From positions 124,001-188,000 of the forward strand of contig NZ_CANMZV010000009.1 in the NCBI RefSeq assembly GCF_947502415.1: a stretch of 64,000 nucleotides of DNA, in the 5' to 3' direction. A model generated the notes under the pieces. It was not told the origin of the DNA, did no database searches, and saw nothing but the letters and a program-made list of their open reading frames with translations. The DNA comes from an uncultured Photobacterium sp. (GTDB lineage: Bacteria; Pseudomonadota; Gammaproteobacteria; Enterobacterales; Vibrionaceae). Of the stretch, positions 17,958 through 27,100 are shown one piece after another. Positions within the stretch are counted from its first letter, which is position 1; the number at the start of each line of letters is the position of its first letter. Made by a program: the position numbers and the translations under genes.

Positions 17958-19361
17958 ATGATTTGTAAATCACATCCTCTGCTAAATATTGAACAACTCG
18001 ATTACACGCAGGAAGCGACCCTGTCGTGGTTTGAACCATTCGCGGGCCAGCCGTGGTCTATGATATTACGCTCCGCGGCCAAAGATCATCCAGATAATCG
18101 CTTTGATATTTTAGTTGCTGATCCTTTAGCCACTTTAGAGACACATGGTGAAATAACTCATATTAATTTTTCAAATGGTGATGAAAAAACCAGCACCAAA
18201 GACCCATTTAAGCTGCTACAAGAAATCCAAAAAAAACTATTGCCAGCGCTTAAACCCATGACAGACGTACCATTTATTGGTGGTGCGCTAGGTTACTTTG
18301 CCTATGATCTGGGTCGCCGAATTGAAAAAATCACACCGATTGCCAACCAAGATATCTCAGCCGCAGAAATGGCTGTCGGGATCTACGACTGGGCTCTGAT
18401 CGCTGATCACCATACCCGTCAGCTTTACCTCATCTCCCCCAAAGGCAGTGACCGCTTACAATGGCTGCAAGAACGGAAAGCGGCCTTCAACCTGAAGCAC
18501 GCCAATCACGCTTTACAACATAAAGCCACATTCGAGTTAACAAGTCGCTGGAAAGCCAATATGACCAAGCCCTCATATTGCAACAAATTTAATCAGGTAC
18601 AGGAATACCTGAAATCCGGCGACTGCTACCAAATCAACCTGGCCCAGCGCTTTCAGGCAACTTACCAAGGTGATGAATGGCAAGCATACCTTCGTCTGGA
18701 GCAAACTAACGGCGCGCCTTTTTCCGGATTTATCCGCACGCCTGAAGGCACTGTACTTTCAGTTTCACCGGAGCGATTTCTACAACACAACCAAGGCAAT
18801 GTAGAAACCAAACCGATCAAAGGTACTCGCCCGCGAGGGATTAACGAGCAGCAAGATCAGCAATATGCTGACGAGCTTCACCATGCAGACAAAGACCGCT
18901 CGGAAAACCTGATGATTGTCGACTTGCTTCGCAATGACATTGGCCGGGTTGCCAAACCTGGCACTGTACAGGTACCGAAGTTATTCGACATCGAAAGCTT
19001 CCCTGCTGTCCACCATCTTGTCAGCACCGTAACGGGCGAACTTGATAGTACCTACTCGCCGGTTGACTTATTACGTGCGTGTTTCCCTGGAGGCTCGATT
19101 ACCGGAGCACCTAAAATCCGTGCGATGGAAATCATTGAAGAACTCGAACCTCACCGCCGCAGCATATATTGCGGCAGTATCGGATATATCAGCCGGTGTG
19201 GCCGTATGGATACCAGCATTACGATCAGAACCTTGGTTTCTCAACAAGATACCTTGTTTGCATGGGCTGGTGGCGGTGTCGTTGCCGACAGCGAAGCTGA
19301 TAGCGAATACCAAGAAACATTGGACAAACTGAGTAAAATTCTGCCAATCTTAGAGGAGTAG
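17958..19361 (+). CDS. pabB: aminodeoxychorismate synthase component I
   Basis: 467 residues of the chorismate-using TrpE/PabB family. It converts chorismate to 4-amino-4-deoxychorismate with ammonia supplied by PabA, for folate synthesis. Motifs: SPERFL (~residue 269), PIKGTRPRG (~285), FPGGSITGAPKIRAMEIIEELEP (about 377-399; first 20 residues are the conserved core) and GSIGYIS. The family position next to nudL and sdaA, as in E. coli, favours PabB over anthranilate synthase. The ribosome-binding site is poor. Confidence 0.92.
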   Translation: MICKSHPLLNIEQLDYTQEATLSWFEPFAGQPWSMILRSAAKDHPDNRFDILVADPLATLETHGEITHINFSNGDEKTSTKDPFKLLQEIQKKLLPALKPMTDVPFIGGALGYFAYDLGRRIEKITPIANQDISAAEMAVGIYDWALIADHHTRQLYLISPKGSDRLQWLQERKAAFNLKHANHALQHKATFELTSRWKANMTKPSYCNKFNQVQEYLKSGDCYQINLAQRFQATYQGDEWQAYLRLEQTNGAPFSGFIRTPEGTVLSVSPERFLQHNQGNVETKPIKGTRPRGINEQQDQQYADELHHADKDRSENLMIVDLLRNDIGRVAKPGTVQVPKLFDIESFPAVHHLVSTVTGELDSTYSPVDLLRACFPGGSITGAPKIRAMEIIEELEPHRRSIYCGSIGYISRCGRMDTSITIRTLVSQQDTLFAWAGGGVVADSEADSEYQETLDKLSKILPILEE

Positions 19362-19483
19362 TCCATTTCTCCGCCTAACAGGATGTGGGAATACATAGTG
19401 TATCGGCTGGATATTCATTTTTTTGTCATATAACCAGCCTACAATACGCAGAAGTTTACCAAAGTAACAAGCACGGAAGGTTT

Positions 19484-20089
19484 ATGAACGATCAGCAGCA
19501 GTTGCTAGCACGCTTCCTGCTCGGCCCACAAACACACTATGATCCCAGCCACTCGGCCAGGATTAAGTTGTCTGCTGCTGGTTCATCACCCCGCACTTAC
19601 AAGCAAGCCGCAGTACTGATCCCACTCGTACCACGCCATAACACCTATAGCGTTGTTTTCACCCTTCGTGCCCGCCACCTTAAACATCATCCAGGTCAAA
19701 TTGCCTTCCCCGGCGGCCGTTATGAGCCACAAGATGTTGATCTTATTGATACCGCGATTCGAGAAACCAAAGAAGAAACCGGGATTTCATGCAACAGAGA
19801 GCGTATTTTAGGCCAGCTCCCTTCACTCCCGACAATCAGCGGTTACATAGTGACACCGTATGTATCAACAATCTCGGCCAACTACAGACCAGACCTTGAC
19901 CCCAATGAGGTTGACGACCTCTTCGAAGTACCCATCGAGTACCTATTAAACCCAGTAAATATGCGTTCTGCCAGATTTAGTATTAACGGAACAGATTTGA
20001 ATATCTACGCAATTCCGTATCATAACCACTCAATATGGGGAGCTACAGCCCAAATGGTAAAACTCCTTTCCAATCAGCTTTGGTATTAG
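19484..20089 (+). CDS. nudL: NUDIX hydrolase, CoA pyrophosphatase NudL
   Basis: 201 residues from an ATG with GGAAGG just upstream; the frame opens 33 codons earlier. The pair of signatures LKHHPGQIAFPGG (~residue 65) and a NUDIX box containing RETKEETGI (~95) identifies the UPF0035/CoA-pyrophosphatase subgroup, which hydrolyses CoA and acyl-CoA to 3',5'-ADP and phosphopantetheine. It follows pabB by about 120 bp, the same order as in E. coli. Confidence 0.9.
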   Translation: MNDQQQLLARFLLGPQTHYDPSHSARIKLSAAGSSPRTYKQAAVLIPLVPRHNTYSVVFTLRARHLKHHPGQIAFPGGRYEPQDVDLIDTAIRETKEETGISCNRERILGQLPSLPTISGYIVTPYVSTISANYRPDLDPNEVDDLFEVPIEYLLNPVNMRSARFSINGTDLNIYAIPYHNHSIWGATAQMVKLLSNQLWY

Positions 20090-20136
20090 CAAATCTAATC
20101 CGACAAGTTAACCAGCCTAATTTTACCTTCTAACCT

Positions 20137-20158
20137 TATGTGATCGCGATCACTTTTA
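20137..20158 (+). promoter_or_regulatory. CRP-binding site upstream of sdaC
   Basis: TGTGATCGCGATCACT at 20139-20154 matches the CRP consensus TGTGA-N6-TCACA in nine of ten positions. It is about 130 bp before the serine permease start, consistent with catabolite control of serine use. Confidence 0.75.
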
Positions 20159-20279
20159 ATTGTATTGCAATTTACACCCGTTACAGAACGAGATCTCGAT
20201 CAAAGTTTTCCTTTCATAAATCCTCAAAATGCGCGCCGTTCCTAATTTCCGTTCCGTAACAAAACTTTGGATATAAACC

Positions 20280-21533
20280 ATGAATAAGACATTAAGCTCT
20301 ACTTCAGCTAATGCTGAAAAAGCAAGATGGACATATAAAGATTTTACTTGGGCCCTTTCACTGTTCGGTACAGCTGTAGGTGCCGGCGTTCTATTCCTTC
20401 CGATTAAAGCGGGTGCTGGCGGTTTCTGGCCACTAGTTATCCTGGCACTGATTGCAGCACCAATGACTTGGTTCGCTCACAAGAGCCTTGCTCGTTTTGT
20501 TCTTTCAGCTAAAAATCCTGAAGCAGATATCACAGATACTGTAGAAGAACACTTCGGTAAGACTGGCGCAAACATCATCACTTTTGCTTACTTTTTCGCT
20601 ATCTACCCAATCGTTCTAATCTACGGTGTTGGTATCACTAACACAGTAGACTCTTTCATGGTTAACCAGCTAGGCATGGAATCTCTGCCACGTTGGATTC
20701 TGTCTGGTGGCCTAATCATGGCAATGACGGCGGGTGTAGTATTCGGTAAAGAGCTAATGCTGAAAGCGACTTCAGCGATGGTTTACCCTCTGGTATTCAT
20801 CCTGCTTGCGCTATCTATTTACCTGATCCCTGGCTGGAACACTTCTATGATGGAAGTTGCACCAGACTGGAGCTCAATGCCTCTAATTATCTGGCTAGCT
20901 ATCCCAATCATCGTATTCTCTTTCAACCACAGCCCAATCATCAGCCAGTTCTCTAAAGAGCAGCGCCGTGTGTACGGTGACGACGCAGCGAAGAAAACTG
21001 ACATGATCACTGGCGGTGCGGCGATGATGCTGATGGGCTTCGTGATGTTCTTCGTATTCTCTGTAGTACTGTCTATGTCTCCAGAGCAGCTAGCAACAGC
21101 AAAAGCACAAAACATCAGTGTTCTGTCTTACCTTGCAAACATCCACGAATCTGCACTAATTTCTCTGCTTGGCCCTCTAGTTGCTTTCGCAGCAATTACT
21201 TCAAGCTACTTCGGTCACTTCCTGGGTGCTCACGAAGGTCTTGTAGGCCTAATGAAATCTCGCTCTGAAATGCCAGTAAGCAAGGCTGAGAAAATTTCTC
21301 TAGGTTTCATTGTAATCACTACTTGGATCGTTGCAGTAATCAACCCAAGTATCCTGGGTATGATTGAAACAATGGGTGCACCGATGATCGCTGCAATCCT
21401 GTTCATTATGCCAATCTTTGCAATGTACAAAGTACCAGCAATGGCTAAATACAGCACATCTGCACCAGCACGTATCTTCACTGCGCTATGTGGTATTGCT
21501 GCAATCACTTCAGTAATTTACGGTGCATTCTAA
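20280..21533 (+). CDS. sdaC: serine/proton symporter SdaC (HAAAP family)
   Basis: 417 residues with about 11 predicted membrane helices; GTAVGAGVLFLPIKAGAGG near residue 30 is the conserved substrate/proton region of the hydroxy/aromatic amino acid permeases. The next gene is serine dehydratase, so serine is the likely substrate: the pair imports L-serine and deaminates it to pyruvate. Codon use is strongly biased (GGT, CGT, AAC, CTG/CTA) compared with the flanking pabB and nudL, suggesting high expression. A CRP site lies upstream and a terminator follows. Confidence 0.88.
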   Translation: MNKTLSSTSANAEKARWTYKDFTWALSLFGTAVGAGVLFLPIKAGAGGFWPLVILALIAAPMTWFAHKSLARFVLSAKNPEADITDTVEEHFGKTGANIITFAYFFAIYPIVLIYGVGITNTVDSFMVNQLGMESLPRWILSGGLIMAMTAGVVFGKELMLKATSAMVYPLVFILLALSIYLIPGWNTSMMEVAPDWSSMPLIIWLAIPIIVFSFNHSPIISQFSKEQRRVYGDDAAKKTDMITGGAAMMLMGFVMFFVFSVVLSMSPEQLATAKAQNISVLSYLANIHESALISLLGPLVAFAAITSSYFGHFLGAHEGLVGLMKSRSEMPVSKAEKISLGFIVITTWIVAVINPSILGMIETMGAPMIAAILFIMPIFAMYKVPAMAKYSTSAPARIFTALCGIAAITSVIYGAF

Positions 21534-21643
21534 GAGAGTCACTGAAACGAAGTGAAGAATTATCTTTTACAGCTGGTTCTTCTGAGAAAATGTGCTTGAA
21601 CGCATAGTCTTCTGAGGCAATTAGCGTAAAATGGATGATACTT

Positions 21644-21679
21644 AAGAGCAGGGACGCACGAGTTACCTGCTCTTTTTTT
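21644..21679 (+). terminator. intrinsic terminator after sdaC
   Basis: AAGAGCAGG (21644-21652) pairs with CCTGCTCTT (21666-21674) and runs into seven T. A second hairpin, TCTCGCC/GGCGAGA at 21686-21707, follows immediately and may shape the sdaA leader. Confidence 0.8.
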
Positions 21680-21770
21680 CAAATATCTCGCCAAGGAAGG
21701 GGCGAGAATAAATAAAACTATACAGTCTTGGACGGAGGCAAGATTGCTTCCCCTGGCTGAGGTAATAAGC

Positions 21771-23132
21771 ATGATCAGTGTTTTTGATATCTACAAAATT
21801 GGTGTGGGTCCTTCCAGTTCGCACACTGTTGGCCCAATGAAAGCAGGTAAAGAGTTCATCGATGACCTGCGTGCAATGGGTAAATTACGTGATGTAACCA
21901 AAATTACCGTTGACGTCTATGGTTCGCTTTCTCTTACCGGTAAAGGTCACCACACAGATATCGCTATCATCATGGGTCTTGCAGGCAACAGTCCTGAGCG
22001 TGTTGATATCGATAGCATTCCTGGCTTCATTGCTCGAGTTGAAGAAACTGAGCGTCTTCCAGTCGGTATGCATTGCCACACTGTAGAATTTCCTCGCGAT
22101 GGCGGTATGAACTTCCATACTACCAACCTTCCCCTACACGAGAACGGCATGACCATCCATGCATGGATTGGTGATGAAGATGCCTACACCAAAACTTACT
22201 ATTCTATCGGTGGTGGCTTCATTGTTGATGAGGAAAACTTCGGTAAAGAATCTGAATCAAATGTTAAAGCTCCTTACATGTACACGACAGCTGAAGAGCT
22301 GGTAATCCAGTGTAAGGAAAGTGGTCTGTCTATCAGCTCTCTGGTTATGGCTAACGAACGTGCCATGAACGCCGAAGACGAAATCAACACTTATTTCGCT
22401 AATATCTGGAAAACCATGCGCGAGTGTATGGAACGCGGTATGAGTGAAGAAGGTATTCTGCCTGGTCCACTACGTGTACCACGCCGTGCAGCAGCGCTTC
22501 GCCAGCAGCTGATGACTACCGAAAAACTAAGCAACGACCCAATGACAGTTGTCGACTGGGTGAACATGTTCGCATTTGCGGTTAACGAAGAAAACGCCGC
22601 AGGCGGCCGTGTTGTAACAGCACCAACAAACGGTGCTTGCGGTATTATCCCAGCGGTACTGGCATACTACGATAAATTCATCCAGTCGGTCGGTGCAAAA
22701 GAATACACCCGTTACTTCGCTGCTTCTGGTGCAATCGGCGGCCTATACAAGCGCAATGCTTCTATCTCTGGTGCCGAGGTTGGCTGTCAGGGTGAAGTTG
22801 GTGTTGCATGTTCTATGGCAGCAGCTGGCCTTGCTGAGCTAATGGGCGGTAGTCCTGAGCAAGTATGTATGGCAGCTGAAATCGCAATGGAGCACAACCT
22901 AGGTCTGACTTGTGACCCAGTAGCCGGTCAGGTACAGGTTCCATGTATCGAGCGTAACGGTATTGCTGCAGTTAAAGCAATCAACGCATCCCGTATGGCT
23001 CTTCGCCGTTCATCTGAGCCTCGCGTATCCCTGGATAAAGTTATCGAGACGATGCTTGAAACAGGTAAAGATATGAATGCCAAGTACCGTGAAACTTCTC
23101 AGGGTGGTCTGGCAATCAAGGTTATCTGCTAA
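21771..23132 (+). CDS. sdaA: L-serine ammonia-lyase (iron-sulfur) SdaA
   Basis: 453 residues, close to the E. coli length of 454. The ATG at 21771 is preceded by GAGG; a TTG nine codons earlier is rejected. It converts L-serine to pyruvate and ammonia using a [4Fe-4S] cluster. Visible features: [15 protein letters not shown] at the N-terminus, [14 protein letters not shown] (~residue 284), [14 protein letters not shown] and [14 protein letters not shown], which carry the cluster cysteines. It sits downstream of its transporter sdaC and shows the same high-expression codon bias. Confidence 0.95.
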   Translation: MISVFDIYKIGVGPSSSHTVGPMKAGKEFIDDLRAMGKLRDVTKITVDVYGSLSLTGKGHHTDIAIIMGLAGNSPERVDIDSIPGFIARVEETERLPVGMHCHTVEFPRDGGMNFHTTNLPLHENGMTIHAWIGDEDAYTKTYYSIGGGFIVDEENFGKESESNVKAPYMYTTAEELVIQCKESGLSISSLVMANERAMNAEDEINTYFANIWKTMRECMERGMSEEGILPGPLRVPRRAAALRQQLMTTEKLSNDPMTVVDWVNMFAFAVNEENAAGGRVVTAPTNGACGIIPAVLAYYDKFIQSVGAKEYTRYFAASGAIGGLYKRNASISGAEVGCQGEVGVACSMAAAGLAELMGGSPEQVCMAAEIAMEHNLGLTCDPVAGQVQVPCIERNGIAAVKAINASRMALRRSSEPRVSLDKVIETMLETGKDMNAKYRETSQGGLAIKVIC

Positions 23133-23160
23133 TTTTCAGACAACCTGAATAATAAATCCC

Positions 23161-23190
23161 AAAGCTACCCTTTCTCGGGTAGCTTTTTTA
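23161..23190 (+). terminator. intrinsic terminator after sdaA
   Basis: AAAGCTACCC (23161-23170) pairs with GGGTAGCTTT (23177-23186) around a 6-nt loop, followed by T residues. Confidence 0.9.
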
Positions 23191-23201
23191 TTGACTAAAA
23201 A

Positions 23202-24164
23202 TCACAGGCCCGACTTTTTCAACAACGCCTCAATATCTTCAGCCAACGCTTCACCACACTGCAACGTCGTAACCCAAGAAATCGGAATCCCTTTTTCGTC
23301 ACCAAAACCATAACAGGCTCCGGCCAATGCCCCGATAAGAATACCTCGCCCGCAAGAATCACCTGACGCCAAAATATTCATCTTGATTGCCTCAGTGTAG
23401 CTTTCACTGTTTTGCAGTATCCACGCAGCCAGCGGGAGGCTGTCAGCAAGATGGCAAGCTTGATTAGCGATCGTCAGCACATGCTTGAGATCATTTACCT
23501 CACCACTCAAGCTCCTCACCTGTTCGATTTTGTCCCGGATATCATCAGGAGCTTTTATTTTTAGCACATTCAACACAGGTTCCACCCGCTTAGAGCGCAG
23601 AGCTTCATTCAGTGCACAGGCAAATGCTTTGGCGCAAACTTGTGCCGTTTCATTCTGGTGGGTAATACCGACGATACGCTCAATCTCCTGCTCCAACGGC
23701 TCAGATGGCAGCTTCAGTGCCACCAATGCCGGTATTGCGCATAAAGCAGGATTCTGATCATCATCAGAGCCAGAATCGTCCGGCCAATCCTCTGGAGGAA
23801 GGGAGAACAAAGTCAGCAACAAGGCTTTGGTTGGGCTATCAATATATCCGATGAATTCCCCGCCAGGGCCGAAGTAATCCAAGATCTGCTGCTGAATAGT
23901 GTGAGTATTTGTGTCTGGCTGGCCAAGCAACCGAATGTAAAGAGCAAGCCACTCACCATAGGCCGTCAGCTCGCCCGCGGTCAGCTTGTCATGAGCATAA
24001 TAACTATCCACACCCTCATAGTGCGTGGCATCTGGTTCAATAAAGGGGAAATGAGGAAGATTGGCGAGCATACTGACTCGCTCGGGAGAGTATATCCAAT
24101 GGGTCCCCATACTTGCGGCATCCGCCACCAGAGCCCCCATCAAAGCCGCATAACGTTGCGCCAT
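23202..24164 (-). CDS. ADP-ribosylglycohydrolase-family protein with degenerate metal site
   Basis: 320 residues, all-helical ARH/DraG fold: LMGALVADAASMGTHWIY at the N-terminus and GDSCGRGILIGALAGACYG from residue 268. In active ARH enzymes the C-terminal motif is GxDxDT and an N-terminal TDDT supplies further metal ligands; here D269 remains but the following positions are S-C-G, and the N-terminal motif reads LTAGELTAYG. It may therefore hydrolyse something else, use another metal pattern, or only bind. Monocistronic, convergent with sdaA. No partner ADP-ribosyltransferase is nearby. Confidence 0.75.
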   Translation of the reverse strand: MAQRYAALMGALVADAASMGTHWIYSPERVSMLANLPHFPFIEPDATHYEGVDSYYAHDKLTAGELTAYGEWLALYIRLLGQPDTNTHTIQQQILDYFGPGGEFIGYIDSPTKALLLTLFSLPPEDWPDDSGSDDDQNPALCAIPALVALKLPSEPLEQEIERIVGITHQNETAQVCAKAFACALNEALRSKRVEPVLNVLKIKAPDDIRDKIEQVRSLSGEVNDLKHVLTIANQACHLADSLPLAAWILQNSESYTEAIKMNILASGDSCGRGILIGALAGACYGFGDEKGIPISWVTTLQCGEALAEDIEALLKKSGL

Positions 24165-24266
24165 ATCCCTGCCCTCTTGCGGTAAAAAGACTGATCATAA
24201 GCTTATACCAATTTCGGCAACGGTTTCGGAAACAGCGCAATTTCTGCCACCCGCTAAACTCCAGGT

Positions 24267-24299
24267 ATAAAAAAACCTCGCCGAAGCGAGGTTTTTTTT
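24267..24299. terminator. intrinsic terminator after satP
   Basis: CCTCGC/GCGAGG stem with a CGAA loop, flanked by runs of A on the left and T on the right, so it can work in both directions. It lies just past the satP stop. Confidence 0.85.
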
Positions 24300-24311
24300 C
24301 AATCTGTCAGA

Positions 24312-24902
24312 TTAAGCAGCAGCTTTCAGGCTTGCTTTATCTTTCTTCAGTTCACCAATAGGCAGAATAGTGCGGCCGTATTCGTTGTTCAGAACCTGAG
24401 CCATTGCGAAGTAAATCGCACTTGCGCCACAGATAATACCTTCAAAGCCAGCGATAGTACCGATTAGTTCGCTACCAGTGAAGTCGCGAGCAGCCAGCAG
24501 GAAGAAAAGAACTGTTAGTGAAGCAAATACAAACTGCTTAGCACGTGGGTAGCATAGAGAACCGATGAACATGAAACCAGTGAATACACCCCATAGAAGC
24601 AGGTACCAGCCCATGAAACCAGCAGGGCTTGCTGGAAGACCCATCTTAGGCATAACGATCAGACCAACAAGAGTCAGCCAGAACAGACCGTATGAAGTGA
24701 ACGCTGTTGTACCGAAAGTGTCACCACGCTTGAAGCACATTGTGCCTACGATTACTTGGCTCAGGCCACCATAGAAAATACCCATAGCCAGGATCATGGA
24801 ATCAATTGGGAAAAAACCCGCATTGTGGATATTCAGAAGGATGGTAGTCATACCAAAACCCATTAGGCCTAGTGGCGCTGGGTTAGCTAGTTTCGTAGAC
24901 AT
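24312..24902 (-). CDS. satP: acetate/succinate uptake channel SatP
   Basis: 196 residues of the GPR1/FUN34/YaaH family with six membrane helices. The family signature NPAPLGLMGFGMTT is at residues 7-20. It imports acetate, and in E. coli succinate, with protons. Codon use is strongly biased as in sdaC and sdaA, pointing to high expression. It is monocistronic with a long upstream region. AGGGG lies 9 nt before the ATG. Confidence 0.92.
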   Translation of the reverse strand: MSTKLANPAPLGLMGFGMTTILLNIHNAGFFPIDSMILAMGIFYGGLSQVIVGTMCFKRGDTFGTTAFTSYGLFWLTLVGLIVMPKMGLPASPAGFMGWYLLLWGVFTGFMFIGSLCYPRAKQFVFASLTVLFFLLAARDFTGSELIGTIAGFEGIICGASAIYFAMAQVLNNEYGRTILPIGELKKDKASLKAAA

Positions 24903-25317
24903 TGAGGTCCCCTACAGGAGTAATTCAAAAAATATAATAAAAATTAAAAAATGGGTGCATTTCTAATGCGCGGCGAATTCTAATGGATGACGAAAAGCAA
25001 ATCAATCCATAATCAGACTAAAAATCGAGCAAAGACAAAAAAACCAAATTAGAGCTGTAATTTGTAAAGCATATTTGTGACCCAAAGGCTTGATAAATGT
25101 TAGAAAATGTAAGCCACGCTAATTACAAAAAAAGATTAATCAGCAAAAAAATAAACATAAGCCACTGATTTTAAAATAGATAATCAAGACACAACACACC
25201 TGACTGCATATCTTTTTTTAATAAACACAAAAAAAGCAGCTTAACGCTGCTTTTTGTCCTAAACTGCAATACTTGCTAGTCAACTACGTCTGACAGTACC
25301 TACATCATTGTCCAGAC
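24903..25317. other. satP upstream region and end of the lipoprotein gene
   Basis: 415 bp of AT-rich sequence. It contains the terminator at 25231-25255 belonging to the next minus-strand gene and, closer to satP, presumably its promoter. No clear regulator site or gene is seen. Confidence 0.5.
25231..25255. terminator. intrinsic terminator after the coiled-coil lipoprotein gene
   Basis: AAAAAGCAGC (25231-25240) pairs with GCTGCTTTTT (25246-25255) around a 5-nt loop; either strand has a T-tract. It is 63 bp past the stop of the minus-strand lipoprotein gene. Confidence 0.8.
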
Positions 25318-26559
25318 CTACTGAATATCTTGTGGCTCTTCCTGCTCGATAGCAACAGGTCGCCTCACTGAACTTTCCTGTGATTGAGCCTGAAAATCGA
25401 AATCCGGCTCAACACTGGTTGCCAGTTCGGCATTCAAATCACTTGGTTCAGCCTTTAGTTCCATTAACCGTGACTTAAGCTGAGCTATTTGTTTCTGTTG
25501 CACGGCAACCAAGTCCCGGAGTGATTCTACTTGTCCGCTTTCCTGAGATGGTTGCTCCGCCTTCGGATTACGAGACGCATATTGTTGGCGGGCTGCCATG
25601 ACTTCTTGTGTAATTAACGACGCCTGCTCTTTTAACGACTTGTCACGAAGGTCATTATCGTTAAGGGCCAGAGAGATCTGTAATAACTTGGCTTCGATAT
25701 CCAAAATAAAGTTTTCATATTCATCTTTACTTCGATCACGAAGTCCCTGAACTTCCTGCGCAATATGTTCGGCATGAGACAGCTCAAACTGGATCACTGA
25801 TACCTTTTGCTCAATCTGGGTAAATGCGCGTGGCGAGCGCTCGATAAGTCCCTTTCCACTGGTGATTCCAGCTTCAACCCGAGCATAGCTGATTGGCGCA
25901 TAATACTTAACATCTTTACGCTTCAAATCACGCAGGGCATCTTCCAGCGGTGAGATGAACGTTTTCTTGATCGTACGAACTTCCAGGCTATGTGCCCGCT
26001 CCAGAAACTCCTCCTGCTCTTCACCGGCATCACTCAACTCATCCTCTTCCACCAAATGGAACAACTTGGCATAAAATCGCGTTAACCTGACATACTCACT
26101 CCGATAATAATGCCGTGCATTTATCGAGTTCAGGTACGCCATTTGAGTGATCGCGGGTTCTAGTATCTCATCAGCAATTAGCTTCAAAGATTCAAGTTCA
26201 GAAAGCGTCTTTTCCATGACATCAATTTCTTCATAGAAACGATCTAGGTAAGTTGAAGATGAAAAAAGCGAATAACTTTGAAATGCCTTGTCCGGTGTTT
26301 CTTTAAATTCTTGATATATAGAATCTGCATTTTGCCAACTGGAAAATACCAATGCATATTTTTGAGGCGAATACACTTCCAGGTACTCAATCCCCTGCAG
26401 TTTCTTCTGCCAATCACGATGTGCTGTCAAGGCCCCCTGATACACATTTTCCGTATTTATTTCCGATGAAACTCCCTCTTCACCTTCAGGTGTGCTCTGG
26501 CAGGCACTCAGTAAAGTAGCAAGACAGACAATACAAGCTACTTTGCCTATTTGTTTCAT
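25318..26559 (-). CDS. coiled-coil lipoprotein of unknown function
   Basis: 413 residues from an ATG preceded by GGAAAT; the frame opens 20 codons earlier without a signal. The N-terminus is a lipoprotein signal (VCLATLLSAC) and C-terminal to it almost the whole chain is charged and helical. A long heptad-like segment lies around residues 225-300 and a second (LRDLVAVQQKQIAQLKSRL) near 335-360, followed by an acidic, proline-containing tail. I do not recognise the family. The features suggest an envelope-anchored periplasmic scaffold. It stands alone with its own terminator. Confidence 0.7.
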   Translation of the reverse strand: MKQIGKVACIVCLATLLSACQSTPEGEEGVSSEINTENVYQGALTAHRDWQKKLQGIEYLEVYSPQKYALVFSSWQNADSIYQEFKETPDKAFQSYSLFSSSTYLDRFYEEIDVMEKTLSELESLKLIADEILEPAITQMAYLNSINARHYYRSEYVRLTRFYAKLFHLVEEDELSDAGEEQEEFLERAHSLEVRTIKKTFISPLEDALRDLKRKDVKYYAPISYARVEAGITSGKGLIERSPRAFTQIEQKVSVIQFELSHAEHIAQEVQGLRDRSKDEYENFILDIEAKLLQISLALNDNDLRDKSLKEQASLITQEVMAARQQYASRNPKAEQPSQESGQVESLRDLVAVQQKQIAQLKSRLMELKAEPSDLNAELATSVEPDFDFQAQSQESSVRRPVAIEQEEPQDIQ

Positions 26560-27100
26560 ATTTATTTCCGCTGATATAAAAACACGACACTGAAGGAGAG
26601 CTAGCCAAAACCATGGCAAATAGCCCCTACTCTCATGTACCCGTATATAGCTGTCACCTTATTATTCCATCCTAGAATACAGCTGGTAAGCCTACGGTAA
26701 GTCAACATCCTGTCAGTTATGAGTAAATACTCAAACTCATTAGTTTATCTGACTCTTGTTGAGTTAAAAAGTTCTATATTATTGTTATTTAAGGCTATAG
26801 CCATTTATTTAATAAAATTCTTAATAAATGGCCCAGCTTCCTTATTTAAGGTAGCCTTAATTTCAGAATCCTGTGCTGGATAGCCCAGGTACAGCCGACG
26901 ACTATTCTTGCACATGCCCTTGCACAATAGGCTGCCCATTAAACTTTCGGATAGAGCTATGACAGAGAATCGTTTCAATCGTCAAGTTCATAGACATCCT
27001 TAATACAGAGCAAAACCGTGGCGAAATTTCGCTCAATGTAACACAAATTCTCTGTATCTCGCACCCAGGTTCAACCAATCCTATAAATTATCTGGCCAAT
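26560..27100. other. 541-bp intergenic region
   Basis: AT-rich DNA upstream of the lipoprotein gene and downstream of the alcohol dehydrogenase gene. It contains a perfect 10-bp inverted repeat (GCCATTTATT 26800-26809, complement 26823-26832), an adjoining palindrome GGCTATAGCC and a repeated TTATTTAAGG. No convincing gene or terminator is seen. Confidence 0.5.

Noticed and set aside
21680..21770. Riboswitch in the sdaA leader
   Set aside because: There is a hairpin (21686-21707) but no recognisable glycine or other riboswitch core.
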